Shown: piece by piece, positions 1-9,161 of the stretch
Numbering within the stretch: the first letter of the stretch is position 1
Layout: each line of letters begins with the position of its first letter
The notes under the pieces: model-generated
What the model saw: only the letters and a program-made list of their open reading frames with translations
What the model was told of the DNA's origin: nothing
The model's database searches: none
Translations under genes and position numbers: made by a program
Assembly: GCF_900109605.1 (NCBI RefSeq)
Contig: NZ_FOAM01000003.1
Span: forward strand, 1-64,000
Length of the DNA: 64,000 bases
Direction: 5' to 3'
From: Xaviernesmea oryzae
GTDB lineage: Bacteria > Pseudomonadota > Alphaproteobacteria > Rhizobiales > Rhizobiaceae

Positions 1-243
1 CCCATCGCCGACAAGATGCTGGCGCTGGGCCTCGTCGCCGACAAGGTCTTCGAGGTCACGCCCTTCCGTCACGATGCCATCGAGACGGCGCCCGATATCG
101 GCGCCGCCTGGAACTGCGACTATATCCGCGGCGTCGTGCGCCGGCCGAGCGATTTCGTCATCATCATCGATCTCGCCCGCCTCTTTTCCGACAGCGCCCC
201 CGCCATCACCGCCGCCGCCGCCCCGCAGCGCGCGGTTGCCTGA
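1..243 (+). CDS. cheW: Chemotaxis coupling protein CheW, 3' end (partial)
   Basis: The frame is open from the first base and ends at 243, so only the C-terminal 80 residues are present and the start lies left of the window. The visible part has the CheW pattern: a GLVADKVFEV strand, then DYIRGVVRR and a terminal FVIIIDLARLF strand. This matches the last beta subdomain of CheW, which bridges chemoreceptors to the histidine kinase CheA. The next gene is cheR, 21 bases downstream on the same strand, followed by cheB. It could instead be the CheW-like C terminus of a CheA or CheV, but the short Ala/Pro tail and cheR directly after it favour a separate CheW. Confidence 0.85.
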   Translation, partial: PIADKMLALGLVADKVFEVTPFRHDAIETAPDIGAAWNCDYIRGVVRRPSDFVIIIDLARLFSDSAPAITAAAAPQRAVA

Positions 244-264
244 TCCCGTTGAGAAAGTGCCACG

Positions 265-1116
265 GTGAGTGAAGCAGCAGTTCGTATCTCGGCCGACGAC
301 CGCTTGAGCCAACAGAATTTCAATCGGTTATCGACCTTCATCTTCAAATATAGCGGCATCAAGATGCCGCCGAGCAAGATCACCATGCTCGAAGGGCGTT
401 TGCGCCGCCGTTTGAGGGCGACGGGCTATTCGAATTTCGACGCCTATTGCCAATATCTGTTCAAGGGCGACGGGCTGGAAAGCGAAACGATTCACCTGAT
501 CGATGCCGTCACCACGAACAAGACGGACTTCTTCCGGGAGTCGAACCACTTCGACTACATGGCCTCGGACGTTCTGCCGCATTTCAAGGCGCTCGGAACG
601 CGCAAGCTGCGCGTCTGGAGTTCGGCCTGCTCGATCGGCGCCGAGCCCTATACGCTGGCCATGGTGCTGGAAGATTATCGCCAGCAGCAGCGCGGCCCCG
701 ACTATCAGATCCTCGCCACGGATCTGTCGACGGACGTTCTGCAGAGAGCGCGCAAGGGCATCTACAGCAGCGACATGGTGGTGCCTGTGCCACGCGCCAT
801 GCGCAGCCGCTATGTCATGACCGCGATCGACCCGGAACGGGACGAAGTGCGAATCGTGCCGCAGCTCAGGGCCAATGTCGGCTTCATGCGGCTGAACCTG
901 ATGGACGAGAGCTACCGCGTCGGCGAGCCGATGCACATCATCTTCTGCCGAAATGTGCTGATTTATTTCGACAAGAAAACCCAGCAACATGTGCTCTCGC
1001 AGCTCTGCGAATGTCTGGCGCCGGGCGGCTATCTGTTCATCGGTCATTCCGAAACAGTAGCAGGCTTGACCCTTCCCATTCGCCAGATCGCCAATACCAT
1101 CTTCATTCGGGAGTAG
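265..1116 (+). CDS. cheR: Chemotaxis protein methyltransferase CheR
   Basis: This 283-residue protein is the S-adenosylmethionine-dependent methyltransferase that methylates glutamates on chemoreceptors, setting adaptation together with CheB. The N-terminal helical domain (about residues 15-75) is followed by NKTDFFRE (85-92) and the SAM-binding motif [12 protein letters not shown] (119-130). A CRNVLIYF motif and GHSE near the C terminus are also typical of CheR. The start is GTG at 265, which gives the normal family length. cheB begins 4 bases after its stop, so the two are co-transcribed. There is no TPR or other regulatory extension, so this is a minimal CheR. Confidence 0.95.
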   Translation: MSEAAVRISADDRLSQQNFNRLSTFIFKYSGIKMPPSKITMLEGRLRRRLRATGYSNFDAYCQYLFKGDGLESETIHLIDAVTTNKTDFFRESNHFDYMASDVLPHFKALGTRKLRVWSSACSIGAEPYTLAMVLEDYRQQQRGPDYQILATDLSTDVLQRARKGIYSSDMVVPVPRAMRSRYVMTAIDPERDEVRIVPQLRANVGFMRLNLMDESYRVGEPMHIIFCRNVLIYFDKKTQQHVLSQLCECLAPGGYLFIGHSETVAGLTLPIRQIANTIFIRE

Positions 1117-1120
1117 ACGC

Positions 1121-2221
1121 TTGGGCGGCAAAATCCGCGTTCTGATCATTGACGATTCGGCCAGCGTTCGGCAGACGCTGACCTCCGTCCTCCAGTCCGA
1201 CCCCGCGATCGAAGTGATCGGCGCGGCGGCGGACCCCTTCATCGCCGCAAAGCGCATTCAGGACGAAGTGCCTGATGTCATCACGCTCGATGTCGAAATG
1301 CCGCGCATGGATGGCATCACCTTCCTGCGCAAGCTGATGTCGCAGCGCCCGATTCCGGTGGTCATGTGCTCGTCGCTGACGGAGGAAGGCACCGAAACGC
1401 TGATGCAGGCGCTCGAAGCGGGCGCTGTCGACGTGATCTTGAAGCCGAAGATCGGCGCGGCCGATCATCTGGCCGAACAGGGGATGCGCATCTGCGAGGT
1501 CGTCAAAAGCGCGGCGCATGCGCGCATCGGCACGCGGCGTTCCACAGTCTCCGCCCGGTCGAGCAGTGCATCTGCATCCGGCCCGGCCGAGAAGCTGACC
1601 GCCGACGTCATGCTGCCCCCACCAAGCGGCAAGGCCATGGCGCGCACGACGGAAATGGTCGTCTGCATCGGCGCCTCCACCGGCGGCACCGAGGCGCTTC
1701 GCGAGCTTCTCGAACGGCTTCCGGCCAATTCGCCGGGAATTGTCATCGTCCAGCACATGCCGGAGAAATTCACGGCCGCCTTTGCCAAGCGCTTGAACAC
1801 GCTCTGCGAAGTCGAGGTGAAAGAGGCGCAGGACGGTGATCCCGTGCTGCGGGGCCATGTGCTGATCGCGCCCGGCGACCATCATCTCCTGTTGGAGCGC
1901 CAGGGCGCGCGCTATCATGTCTCCGTGCGTCAGGGTCCACTCGTGTCGCGCCATCGTCCATCCGTCGATGTGCTGTTCCGCTCGGCCGCCCGCTCTGCCG
2001 GCTCCAATGCCATGGCGGTGATCATGACCGGCATGGGCGACGACGGCGCGCGTGGCATGCTCGAGATGAAGCAGGCCGGCGCCTACACGGTTGCGCAGGA
2101 CGAAGCGACCTCGATCGTCTTCGGCATGCCGAAGGAAGCCATTGCCCGTGGCGGCGTCGATAAGATCCTCGGCCTGCCACTTCTGGCCAGCGAAATCCTT
2201 GCCGAAGATCGTCGCCGCTGA
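1121..2221 (+). CDS. cheB: Chemotaxis response regulator protein-glutamate methylesterase CheB
   Basis: This 366-residue methylesterase/deamidase removes methyl groups from chemoreceptors once phosphorylated by CheA. The N-terminal receiver domain carries DDS (11-13) and the phospho-acceptor Asp57 in [11 protein letters not shown] Ser/Ala-rich linker (about 138-160) leads to the esterase domain, with catalytic Ser186 in GASTGG, His212 in QHMPE and Asp307 in MTGMGDDG. The start is TTG at 1121. It is supported by a GGGAG ribosome-binding site inside the end of cheR, 8 bases upstream, and by the receiver domain beginning immediately. A GC-rich inverted repeat near 2229-2263 follows the gene and may attenuate transcription, but it lacks a strong T-tract. 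Confidence 0.95.
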   Translation: MGGKIRVLIIDDSASVRQTLTSVLQSDPAIEVIGAAADPFIAAKRIQDEVPDVITLDVEMPRMDGITFLRKLMSQRPIPVVMCSSLTEEGTETLMQALEAGAVDVILKPKIGAADHLAEQGMRICEVVKSAAHARIGTRRSTVSARSSSASASGPAEKLTADVMLPPPSGKAMARTTEMVVCIGASTGGTEALRELLERLPANSPGIVIVQHMPEKFTAAFAKRLNTLCEVEVKEAQDGDPVLRGHVLIAPGDHHLLLERQGARYHVSVRQGPLVSRHRPSVDVLFRSAARSAGSNAMAVIMTGMGDDGARGMLEMKQAGAYTVAQDEATSIVFGMPKEAIARGGVDKILGLPLLASEILAEDRRR

Positions 2222-2478
2222 CTGAACGCTCCGGCCGGTACGCCCGAGAGGTGCGCCGGCCGGCCTTCTCCTGCCAACAGCGCTGCTCCATTCTGCCACA
2301 CCTCCCCTGCTCCGCCCCCTCCCAAGCGACATGCCTTTGGCATTCCTTTTGCCATCGCTTCGCTGTGTTAAGCCTCAGGTAACCATCAGAGTCGACAATT
2401 GTGCACTAGCACCATCAGCCTGCATGCAGTGTGGCTGAGCAAGCGACGCAGGCTTGCGGGGATGCGCTGGAGAGTACG

Positions 2479-3171
2479 ATGCCCGTCATTACCTTCGCCA
2501 ATTCAAAAGGCGGCGCCGGCAAGACCACGGCGGTCCTGCTGCTGGCTACGGAATTCGTCCGGCGCGGCTACCGGATCTGCATCATCGACACCGACCCGCA
2601 GCGCTGGATCTCTCGCTGGTTCGAAATGTCCGAGCCGCAGCCCAATCTGACGGTTGCAACCTTCGTGTCCCTCGGTGCGCTTCAACGCACCATCGAGCAA
2701 TATCGGTCGAGCTGCGATTACATCATCGTCGATCTCCCGGGCGCCCAGTCGCCTTTGCTGGCGACCGCGCTCGGCATGTCCGATCACGTGCTGATTCCGA
2801 TTCAGGGCAGTTCGATGGACGCGCAGGGCGGCGCCCAGGTCATCGAGCTGCTGAGCTATCTCGACCGCAAGGCCAATATCCGCATACCGCATTCCGTGGT
2901 GCTGTCGCGCGTCAATCCGATGGTGACGACGCGCGCGCTGCTGGCCGTCAAGGCGCTTCTGGCCGAGCGGGAGGTCAATCTTCTGCAGACACCGATCATC
3001 GAGCGCTCGGCCTTCCGCGATATGTTCGAATACAGGGTGTTTCTGCATCAAATGCAGCCGGAGCGGGTCAGCAATCTCGCCAAGGCGATCCAGAATGCCG
3101 AAAGCTTCGCCAACGAGGTGGAGCTGCTTGTGCCCTTGCGCCGGCAAAGCCAGGCTGCCAGCGCAGCCTGA
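2479..3171 (+). CDS. ParA/MinD-family ATPase linked to the chemotaxis genes
   Basis: This 230-residue P-loop ATPase has the deviant Walker A motif KGGAGKTT (10-17), an IIDTDPQ motif (36-41) and IIVDLPG (82-88) as switch/Walker B. These mark the ParA/Soj/VirC1 group, which polymerise or bind DNA in the ATP form to position cargo. No parB-like gene lies nearby. An upstream in-frame GTG at 2431 would add 16 residues, but ATG 2479 gives the usual ParA N terminus, which begins just before the first beta strand. It follows cheW-cheR-cheB on the same strand. The same neighbourhood is known for PpfA (Slp) of Rhodobacter sphaeroides, which segregates cytoplasmic chemoreceptor clusters, so a similar role is inferred. 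A plain plasmid-type partition or VirC1-like role cannot be excluded. Confidence 0.8.
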   Translation: MPVITFANSKGGAGKTTAVLLLATEFVRRGYRICIIDTDPQRWISRWFEMSEPQPNLTVATFVSLGALQRTIEQYRSSCDYIIVDLPGAQSPLLATALGMSDHVLIPIQGSSMDAQGGAQVIELLSYLDRKANIRIPHSVVLSRVNPMVTTRALLAVKALLAEREVNLLQTPIIERSAFRDMFEYRVFLHQMQPERVSNLAKAIQNAESFANEVELLVPLRRQSQAASAA

Positions 3172-3205
3172 CGGCTCTCGTCACAGACGCGATGTGCCAA
3201 GCGGC

Positions 3206-3310
3206 TAAAGCGTCTCGCGATCTTTTAGATTCGCGCTCGATGCCTAGGCACTCGTTTTGCCGTATGTCGATCTCGCAAAACTGCGACACGGCTTTGCGCG
3301 ACATGCTTTA
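3206..3310. repeat. Dispersed intergenic element with imperfect terminal inverted repeats
   Basis: The stretch begins TAAAGCGTCTCGCG and ends with the complement of TAAAGCATGTCGCG, which match at 12 of 14 positions. Internally it carries the 'cgcaaaactgcgacacggctt' type of sequence that I recall from many short intergenic repeats in Rhizobium and Agrobacterium genomes. It sits exactly between two convergent genes, and its right edge supplies the stop codon of the minus-strand receptor-like gene. It probably folds in RNA and may act as a two-way terminator. Copy number cannot be judged from one window. Confidence 0.6.
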
Positions 3311-5041
3311 GAAAAGCGCATCGTCGAACAGCTCTTCATCCGTCTTGGCAGCCGTCTCGATATGCGCTTCCACCGCGCCACCCGGCAGCAGGCTGAGATG
3401 GATCTGCCGCTCCTGCACCATGGTGTAGATCGAGAAGATGCGGTTACCAAGCGCTTCGGCGGCAGGTGGCAGCGCCTCCGGTAGGCCGTTGCGCTCGACC
3501 ACTCCGCGGGCAATCTCGGCCGAAGCGGCGAGAACTGCGCCGAGCTTGCTCTCGAAATCCAGCGAATTGACCGCGGACATGATGCGGGAGAACACCGCAT
3601 CCCCCTGCCGCGTCACCTCCTGCAGCCCGCCATCCATTGCCTGGGAGGCAGCGCCGATCGAGACGAGCGCATCCTTCAAGGGCGACGCGACGTCGTGCGT
3701 TTCCGTTGCCGTCTGGCGCTCCAGCAGCGTCGATGCAACGGACTGGACGGCTTGCATGCAGGCCATGACCGCATCGGCGGGCTCTTCCAAGCGGCCGGCA
3801 AAGGTGCGCAGCTCGCCGCTGACGACGTTCACCGCACGGCCGGCATCACCGAGACGCGAGCAGCGGAGATTGGAGTTCAGTGCCATATAGTGAATGTCGG
3901 TCTTGATGCCGCGAACGACCTCGATGCCGCTCAAGAGCACGCGCACACCCTCGCTGACGCGGTGCACGAGCGTATCGGACTCCATGCCGCGTTTCTGGAT
4001 ATCGGTTGCGAGGCCAGCCGCATGGCCGATATCGCGCTCCATGGCCTTGAGGATGTTCTTCTCGGACTGAACGTTGAAGGCACCGAGCCGCTCGCGCTGC
4101 GACAACATCTGCGAGGCATCGGTGGCAAAGCTGGCAATGGTGGTGGCGATGCTCGCGCATTTGCCGCGAAAATCCTCCACCATCTCGTCCAGCTGGCCTT
4201 GCGCCAGCGCGAAGACGGCGCGCTCCAGATCATGACGCTCGTCGTCCGTCAGCCCGGCGCCGTCGGCAGAGCCGGTAAACTCATCCAGGATCGCAAAGGC
4301 TTCCTGGACATGCTCGATGCGCTGACGGGTGATGTCGCCAATCTGCAGCGCCGACAAGACGGTGGCAATCTTGCTCTGGACGATGTTTGCGATCGCGCGA
4401 ACATCGTCGGCAATATCCGACATATCCTTGTGTTCCTGCGTCAGCAGGCCGGCGCTACGGTCAAGACTGGAGACGATCGCCGGCACGGTCGACCGGAAGT
4501 CGGTCAACACGCTGTCACTGAAGGATTTGGCCTTGTCGAGCTCTCCGCTCATAGTGCCGACCTGTCGGGCGAAACTGTCGATTTCGCTCGCACCAGACTG
4601 GATGCGCTCGCGGATCTCATCGGCGAACCCGGAAAATTCCTCGATGCCCGCACCCGTGATCTTCACGGAGATGGCGAAGGTCCTGAGATAGCGGAAGGTT
4701 TCGCGCATGTCCTCGACATGGCCCACCGTTTCTCCGCAGACGCGGGCAATTTCGTCAAACGCGTTCTGCCGCGACGCCGCCGTTTCCGGCAGGGCAGCGA
4801 GATCGGCAATGGCCTGGCGCAGATCGCGGATCGTGGCAGCCGTGGTTTCGCCGCCCAGCGTACCCGTGAATTGATCGAGCGTGGCGATCAGGCTGCCGAC
4901 GATTTCCATCACGGAAACCAGCGTTTCGCCCGCTTTGAGGAAGCATTGCTCGATATGGGCCTGCGATGCGGACAGCTTGTCAAGAAGCGCCGCACGCGGA
5001 CTGTAAGGGCTCAGGTCATCCCTGCGTGCTGCTAGAACCAC
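3308..5041 (-). CDS. Soluble chemoreceptor-like coiled-coil protein with degenerate signalling tip
   Basis: This 577-residue, mostly helical protein has no signal peptide or membrane segment. Residues 379-420 (beginning TDIHYMALNSNLRCSR and continuing through GRAVNVVSGELRTFAGRL) align by eye with the hairpin tip of methyl-accepting chemotaxis proteins, but the highly conserved Glu/Ala core of that tip is replaced. A weaker copy of the pattern occurs around 119-148. Residues 231-249 (ALQIGDITRQRIEHVQEAF) contain a D-x-x-x-Q spacing like the CheZ phosphatase active site. The GTG start at 5041 is backed by GGAG 8 bases upstream. It converges on cheB-parA, so it probably serves the same chemosensory system as a receptor-like scaffold or signal terminator. 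The exact function is unknown. Confidence 0.7.
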   Translation of the reverse strand: MVLAARRDDLSPYSPRAALLDKLSASQAHIEQCFLKAGETLVSVMEIVGSLIATLDQFTGTLGGETTAATIRDLRQAIADLAALPETAASRQNAFDEIARVCGETVGHVEDMRETFRYLRTFAISVKITGAGIEEFSGFADEIRERIQSGASEIDSFARQVGTMSGELDKAKSFSDSVLTDFRSTVPAIVSSLDRSAGLLTQEHKDMSDIADDVRAIANIVQSKIATVLSALQIGDITRQRIEHVQEAFAILDEFTGSADGAGLTDDERHDLERAVFALAQGQLDEMVEDFRGKCASIATTIASFATDASQMLSQRERLGAFNVQSEKNILKAMERDIGHAAGLATDIQKRGMESDTLVHRVSEGVRVLLSGIEVVRGIKTDIHYMALNSNLRCSRLGDAGRAVNVVSGELRTFAGRLEEPADAVMACMQAVQSVASTLLERQTATETHDVASPLKDALVSIGAASQAMDGGLQEVTRQGDAVFSRIMSAVNSLDFESKLGAVLAASAEIARGVVERNGLPEALPPAAEALGNRIFSIYTMVQERQIHLSLLPGGAVEAHIETAAKTDEELFDDALF

Positions 5042-5189
5042 GATGACACTCCGTCGTTAACGGTGCCATCCTAAAGGCCATTTCGAAATTCGAGGTAAAT
5101 GCACAAACCGCAATCAAATCAGATGCCGAAGACGGTTACCCGTTTTTAAACCCGCCTCCCGACAGACGGGCAATTCCGCGTCGCGACCT

Positions 5190-5876
5190 TCAGTCCAGTT
5201 CGACCACCTGGCCATCCTCGATCGTCACACGGCGGTCCATCAGGCGGGCGAGATCATAATTATGCGTGGCGATCATGGCCGCAAGACCTGATTGCTTGAC
5301 CAGGGCTTTGAGCGCCTCGAAGACGTAGCCTGCCGTTTCCGGATCGAGATTGCCGGTCGGCTCGTCGGCCAGCAGCACGAAGGGCGCATTGGCGACCGCG
5401 CGCGCAATGGCGACGCGCTGCTGCTCGCCGCCTGAGAGTTCCGAAGGGCGATGGTCGGCGCGGTGGCCGATGCGCATATAGTCGAGCAGCGCTGCGCCAC
5501 GCTCGCGCGCCTCCGCCTTGGACAGGCCGCCGATCAGCTGCGGCATCATGATGTTCTCGATGGCCGTGAATTCCGGCAGGAGATGATGGAACTGATAGAC
5601 AAAGCCGATCTCATGGCGGCGGACGCGCGTGCGCTCCTCGTCGCCAAGCGTGCCGCAGGAGCGGCCATTGATCAGCACATCGCCAGCATCCGGGCGTTCC
5701 AGCAGCCCGGCCAGATGCAGAAGCGTCGATTTGCCTGTTCCAGACGGCGCGACGAGCGCGACGGTTTGGCCGGCATTCAGGCGAAAGTCCGCCCCCTTGA
5801 GGATCGACAGAGCCTTGTCGCCCTGGCTGTAGTGCCTTTCGACGGCCGAAAGTTCGAGTACCACGCGCGCGGCCAT
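5190..5876 (-). CDS. lolD: Lipoprotein-releasing ABC transporter ATP-binding protein LolD
   Basis: This 228-residue ATPase subunit of the LolCDE-type complex frees outer-membrane lipoproteins from the inner membrane for the LolA carrier. It shows Walker [10 protein letters not shown], with Ala where Gly is usual, the signature [14 protein letters not shown], and Walker [13 protein letters not shown]. The start is ATG 5876. Longer in-frame extension to 5984 would run into the end of lolC and add non-homologous residues. lolC ends 13 bases upstream on the same strand, so the pair forms one operon. MacB-type exporters look similar, but the LolC partner settles the assignment. Confidence 0.93.
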   Translation of the reverse strand: MAARVVLELSAVERHYSQGDKALSILKGADFRLNAGQTVALVAPSGTGKSTLLHLAGLLERPDAGDVLINGRSCGTLGDEERTRVRRHEIGFVYQFHHLLPEFTAIENIMMPQLIGGLSKAEARERGAALLDYMRIGHRADHRPSELSGGEQQRVAIARAVANAPFVLLADEPTGNLDPETAGYVFEALKALVKQSGLAAMIATHNYDLARLMDRRVTIEDGQVVELD

Positions 5877-5889
5877 GCTTCGTATCACC

Positions 5890-7197
5890 TTATTCGTACC
5901 GCAGCGCCTGGACCGGATCGAGCCGCGAGGCCCGCCAAGCCGGGAAGATGGTGGCCAGGAAAGACAGACCGATAGCCATGGCAACGACCGACAGGGTCTC
6001 GCCTGGGTTCATTTCGGCCGGCAACTGGCTGAGGAAATAGAGCTCCGGGTTGAAAAGTGTCGTGCCGGAGACCCAGGAAAAGAATTGGCGGATCGACTCG
6101 ATGTTCAGACAGACGACAATGCCGAGCGCAACGCCCGCCAGCGTGCCGACAATGCCAATCGCCGCACCTGTCATGAAGAAGATGCGCATGACCGAACCGG
6201 CCGAAGCGCCCATCGTGCGCAGGATCGCGATATCGCTGCCCTTGTCCTTCACCAGCATGATCAGACCGGAGACGATGTTGAGCGCGGCCACCAAGACGAT
6301 CAGGGTCAGGATCATGAACATGACGTTGCGCTCCACCTGGAGGGCGGAGAAGAAGGTCTTGTTGCGGTCGCGCCAGTCGGTGATCAGGATCGGCCGCCCT
6401 GCGGTATCCTCCACCGGCTTGCGCAGGCTATCGACCATATCGGGCTTCTCGACGAAGATCTCGATCGACTGGGCGATGCCCTCGGCGTTGAAATAGAGCT
6501 GAGCTTCAGAGAGCGGCATGAAGATGATCGAGGCATCATATTCCGACATGCCGATCTCGAAGATCGCCGAGACGGTGTAAGATTTCACGCGCGGATTGAC
6601 ACCCATCGGCGTGACATCGCCCTCCGGCGCCACCAGCGTGATGGTGCCACCTGCTTGCAAGCCCAGCTGATCGGCCATGCGCGAACCGATCGCCACGCCT
6701 GTGCCATCGGCATAGGCCTTGAGATCGCCGGAGCGGATATGGCCAGAGACGGCCGACATCTTGCCGAAATCCTCCGGCCGCACGCCGCGCACCAGCGCGC
6801 CGGTGCCCGCCCCGCCGGTGCCGGAGGCAAGCGTCTGCCCCTCAATCATCGGGATCGCCATGGTCACGCCCTTTATGCCCGAAAACTTGGCGGCGAGATC
6901 GGCGTAATTGTCGAGCGGGCCGTCGAGCGGCTGGACGATCATATGACCGTTGATGCCGAGAATGCGCGAAATCAGCTCGGTGCGGAAACCGTTCATCACC
7001 GCCATAACGATGATCAGCGTCGCCACACCGAGCATGATGCCGATGAAGGAAAAACCGGCGATAACCGAGATGAAGGCTTCCCGGCGGCGCGAGCGCAGAT
7101 AGCGCCACGCCACCATGCGCTCGAAAGCGGAGAAGGGTCGGCTCGACGGTCGCTTGGCCGCCTCGTCCGCCGTGGTGTCTGCTGGGACAGCCGTCAT
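5890..7197 (-). CDS. lolC: Lipoprotein-releasing ABC transporter permease LolC/LolE
   Basis: This 435-residue inner-membrane permease is the partner of LolD. It has the family layout: an N-terminal membrane segment preceded by [18 protein letters not shown] (near residues 25-42), a large periplasmic domain of roughly 200 residues, then three C-terminal membrane segments ending in [18 protein letters not shown], the FtsX/LolC terminal signature. A single LolC/E-type permease is present, as in many alphaproteobacteria where it probably works as a homodimer (LolF-like). The gene lies 16 bases after the stop of proS and just before lolD. Confidence 0.93.
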   Translation of the reverse strand: MTAVPADTTADEAAKRPSSRPFSAFERMVAWRYLRSRRREAFISVIAGFSFIGIMLGVATLIIVMAVMNGFRTELISRILGINGHMIVQPLDGPLDNYADLAAKFSGIKGVTMAIPMIEGQTLASGTGGAGTGALVRGVRPEDFGKMSAVSGHIRSGDLKAYADGTGVAIGSRMADQLGLQAGGTITLVAPEGDVTPMGVNPRVKSYTVSAIFEIGMSEYDASIIFMPLSEAQLYFNAEGIAQSIEIFVEKPDMVDSLRKPVEDTAGRPILITDWRDRNKTFFSALQVERNVMFMILTLIVLVAALNIVSGLIMLVKDKGSDIAILRTMGASAGSVMRIFFMTGAAIGIVGTLAGVALGIVVCLNIESIRQFFSWVSGTTLFNPELYFLSQLPAEMNPGETLSVVAMAIGLSFLATIFPAWRASRLDPVQALRYE

Positions 7198-7212
7198 CGC
7201 GTCATTGTCCTA

Positions 7213-8541
7213 TTATCGTGTGGCGCCGAGTTTGGCGATGACCGCGTCGATCGGCAGGGTCTCGCGCTCGCCGGTGCGGCGGTTCTTCAGTTCCACCTCG
7301 CCGGCGGCAACACCGCGCGGCCCGACGATCACCTGCCACGGCACGCCGATCAGGTCGGCCGTCGCGAACTTGGCGCCGGCGCGGTCGTCGGTGTCGTCAT
7401 AGAGCATGTCGAGGCCGGCGGTGCCGAGTTCGCCATAAATCTTGGTGCTGGCGGCATCGCAGCCGGCATCGCCCGCCTTCATGTTGATGACGACGGCATC
7501 GAACGGCGCGACGGATTGCGGCCAGATGATGCCGTTCTCGTCATGCGAGGCTTCGATGATCGCCGGCACCAAGCGGGTCGGCCCGATGCCGTAGGAGCCC
7601 ATGTGAACCAGATGTTCCTTGCCATCGGGACCAAGCACCTTGGCGCCCATCGGCTCGGAATATTTCGTGCCGAAATAGAAGATATGGCCGACTTCGATGC
7701 CGCGCGCGCAGACGCGCTCGCCTTCGGCAATCGCGTCGAACGCAGCGGCATCATGCATTTCGGACGTTGCGGCATAGCGCGAGGTCCATTTTTCGAAGAT
7801 GCCCTGAAGGGCTGCCACATCGTCGAAATCGGTGTCGATGCCGGGAATGTCGAAGTCGACGAAATCCTTGTGGCAGAAGACTTCCGATTCGCCGGTGTCG
7901 GCCAGGATGATGAACTCGTGGCTATGATTGCCGCCGATCGGGCCGGTATCGGCGCGCATCGGAATGGCGCGCATGCCCAGCCGGTCGAAGGTGCGCAGAT
8001 AGGCTACGAACATCTTGTTGTAGGCATGCAGCGCCGCTTCGCGGGTGAGATCGAAGGAATAGGCGTCCTTCATCAGGAATTCGCGCGAGCGCATGGTGCC
8101 GAAACGCGGACGGATCTCGTCGCGGAACTTCAGCTGAATATGATAGAGATTGAGCGGCAGATCCTTGTAGGACTTGACCGAGGACCGGAAGATGTCGGTG
8201 ATCATCTCCTCATTGGTCGGTCCATAGAGCATCGGCCGCTCCTGGCGGTCCTTGATGCGCAGCATTTCCTTGCCGTAATCGTCGTAGCGCCCGCTTTCCT
8301 GCCAGAGCTCGGCTGACTGAAGCGTGGGCATCAGAAGCTCGATGGCACCGGAGCGGTTCTGCTCTTCGCGGATGATGGCGTTGACCTTGTCGAGAACGCG
8401 CTTGCCGAGCGGCAGCCAGGAATAGATCCCCGCGGACTGCTGGCGGATCATGCCCGCGCGCAGCATCAGCCGGTGCGAGACGATTTCCGCTTCCTTCGGA
8501 TTTTCCTTCAGGATCGGCATGAAGTAGCGGGACAGGCGCAT
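7213..8541 (-). CDS. proS: Prolyl-tRNA synthetase (class II, short alphaproteobacterial form)
   Basis: This 442-residue enzyme charges tRNA-Pro. It starts at ATG 8541 ([19 protein letters not shown]); a longer in-frame start at 8589 lacks family support. Class II motif 2 ([17 protein letters not shown]) and motif 3 ([16 protein letters not shown]) are visible, as is the C-terminal anticodon-binding domain ([10 protein letters not shown]). At about 440 residues it lacks the editing (INS) domain of the 570-residue enterobacterial ProS, as is normal for rhizobia. lolC and lolD follow on the same strand. The 620-base upstream gap contains a small RNA transcribed in the opposite direction. Confidence 0.95.
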   Translation of the reverse strand: MRLSRYFMPILKENPKEAEIVSHRLMLRAGMIRQQSAGIYSWLPLGKRVLDKVNAIIREEQNRSGAIELLMPTLQSAELWQESGRYDDYGKEMLRIKDRQERPMLYGPTNEEMITDIFRSSVKSYKDLPLNLYHIQLKFRDEIRPRFGTMRSREFLMKDAYSFDLTREAALHAYNKMFVAYLRTFDRLGMRAIPMRADTGPIGGNHSHEFIILADTGESEVFCHKDFVDFDIPGIDTDFDDVAALQGIFEKWTSRYAATSEMHDAAAFDAIAEGERVCARGIEVGHIFYFGTKYSEPMGAKVLGPDGKEHLVHMGSYGIGPTRLVPAIIEASHDENGIIWPQSVAPFDAVVINMKAGDAGCDAASTKIYGELGTAGLDMLYDDTDDRAGAKFATADLIGVPWQVIVGPRGVAAGEVELKNRRTGERETLPIDAVIAKLGATR

Positions 8542-8860
8542 GAACAGGGTTCCAAGGTTCTTCGGCAGCGGCCTGCGATCCCTCTTCATCGGATCGAAGC
8601 ACGCTCAGACGGGTTTGCACGAGGTCGGCCGCCGAGAGGCTTCGGACGGCGACGCATCGGCGTTCTTAAACGGTTCGCGCGGCGAAGAAAACCCGCCAGG
8701 ATGCGCCTTCGCTTGGTCCTTGCGTGGCATCCCCTCACGGCGTGCCGAAGCGCCTAGCTTGTTTCGGCACGCTGTCGAACCCTCGCGAAACGGCGAAATT
8801 ACGGCGTTTTCCCGCTTGGGGAAATTTTTCCGAGGATGTCGCAATTTTGCAAAAAAGCGC

Positions 8861-8889
8861 GTGACAGAGCTTAATCTTTGGGCTAATTT
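8861..8889 (+). promoter_or_regulatory. Sigma70-type promoter of the small RNA
   Basis: GTGACA at 8861-8866 and TAATTT at 8884-8889 are separated by exactly 17 bases. The first transcribed base would lie near 8895-8897, about 150 bases before a strong terminator. Confidence 0.55.
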
Positions 8890-8895
8890 CGGCTC

Positions 8896-9046
8896 ACAAA
8901 ACAGGCAGGGAGAACAATTTCTTGCCGACTTTCGCGGTCAAGTCTTGGGAGGATAAGATCTTAGGCGCGCTCGCCCGCTGCCGCCGGTAACGGAAACGGA
9001 TCACGCGAAACTTAGAAAACAAGGCTTCTGGCCTTGTTTTTTTTTG
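8896..9046 (+). ncRNA. Small RNA resembling alpha-r9 (Smr9C family)
   Basis: A promoter-like pair at 8861-8889 and a perfect intrinsic terminator at 9016-9046 (AACAAGGC, loop, GCCTTGTT plus T-tract) delimit a transcript of about 150 nt in a protein-free gap. From memory, the rhizobial alpha-r9 RNA (Smr9C of Sinorhizobium meliloti) is about 149 nt long and lies in the same interval beside proS. The position, size and independent transcription unit fit that family. I could not run a covariance-model search, so the family name is an inference. The exact 5' end is approximate. Confidence 0.6.
9016..9046 (+). terminator. Rho-independent terminator of the small RNA
   Basis: An 8-bp perfect stem (AACAAGGC / GCCTTGTT) with a 5-base loop is followed by an uninterrupted run of T. 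It is one of the strongest intrinsic terminators in the window. Confidence 0.85.
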
Positions 9047-9161
9047 CGCGTCTGACTGCGCTGTTTCATCCGGTGGAGCAACAGATCGACGAGGGTCGGC
9101 CCTCCGTAATTCTGGCTATGGCTCGCCCATCTCCCAGCTCGGAAAGTCGTCGCTGCGATGC

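Larger units (their letters stand above)
8542..9161. other. Intergenic region between DUF1467 gene and proS
   Basis: No convincing protein gene of normal size lies here. The stretch contains the proS upstream region on the minus strand and a plus-strand promoter-to-terminator unit at 8861-9046, annotated separately as a small RNA. A plus-strand open frame at 8540-8956 has compositionally random content and lacks a plausible start site, so it is not called. Confidence 0.6.

Noticed and set aside
5875-8316. Long plus-strand open frame of about 810 codons opposite lolD, lolC and proS
   Set aside because: It is antisense to three well-supported genes. Its His/Asp/Arg-rich composition is what the reverse frame of GC-rich coding DNA gives, and no family motif is visible.
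8540-8956. Plus-strand open frame of 138 codons upstream of proS
   Set aside because: It overlaps the proS start and the small-RNA promoter, lacks a start signal and has no recognisable protein features.
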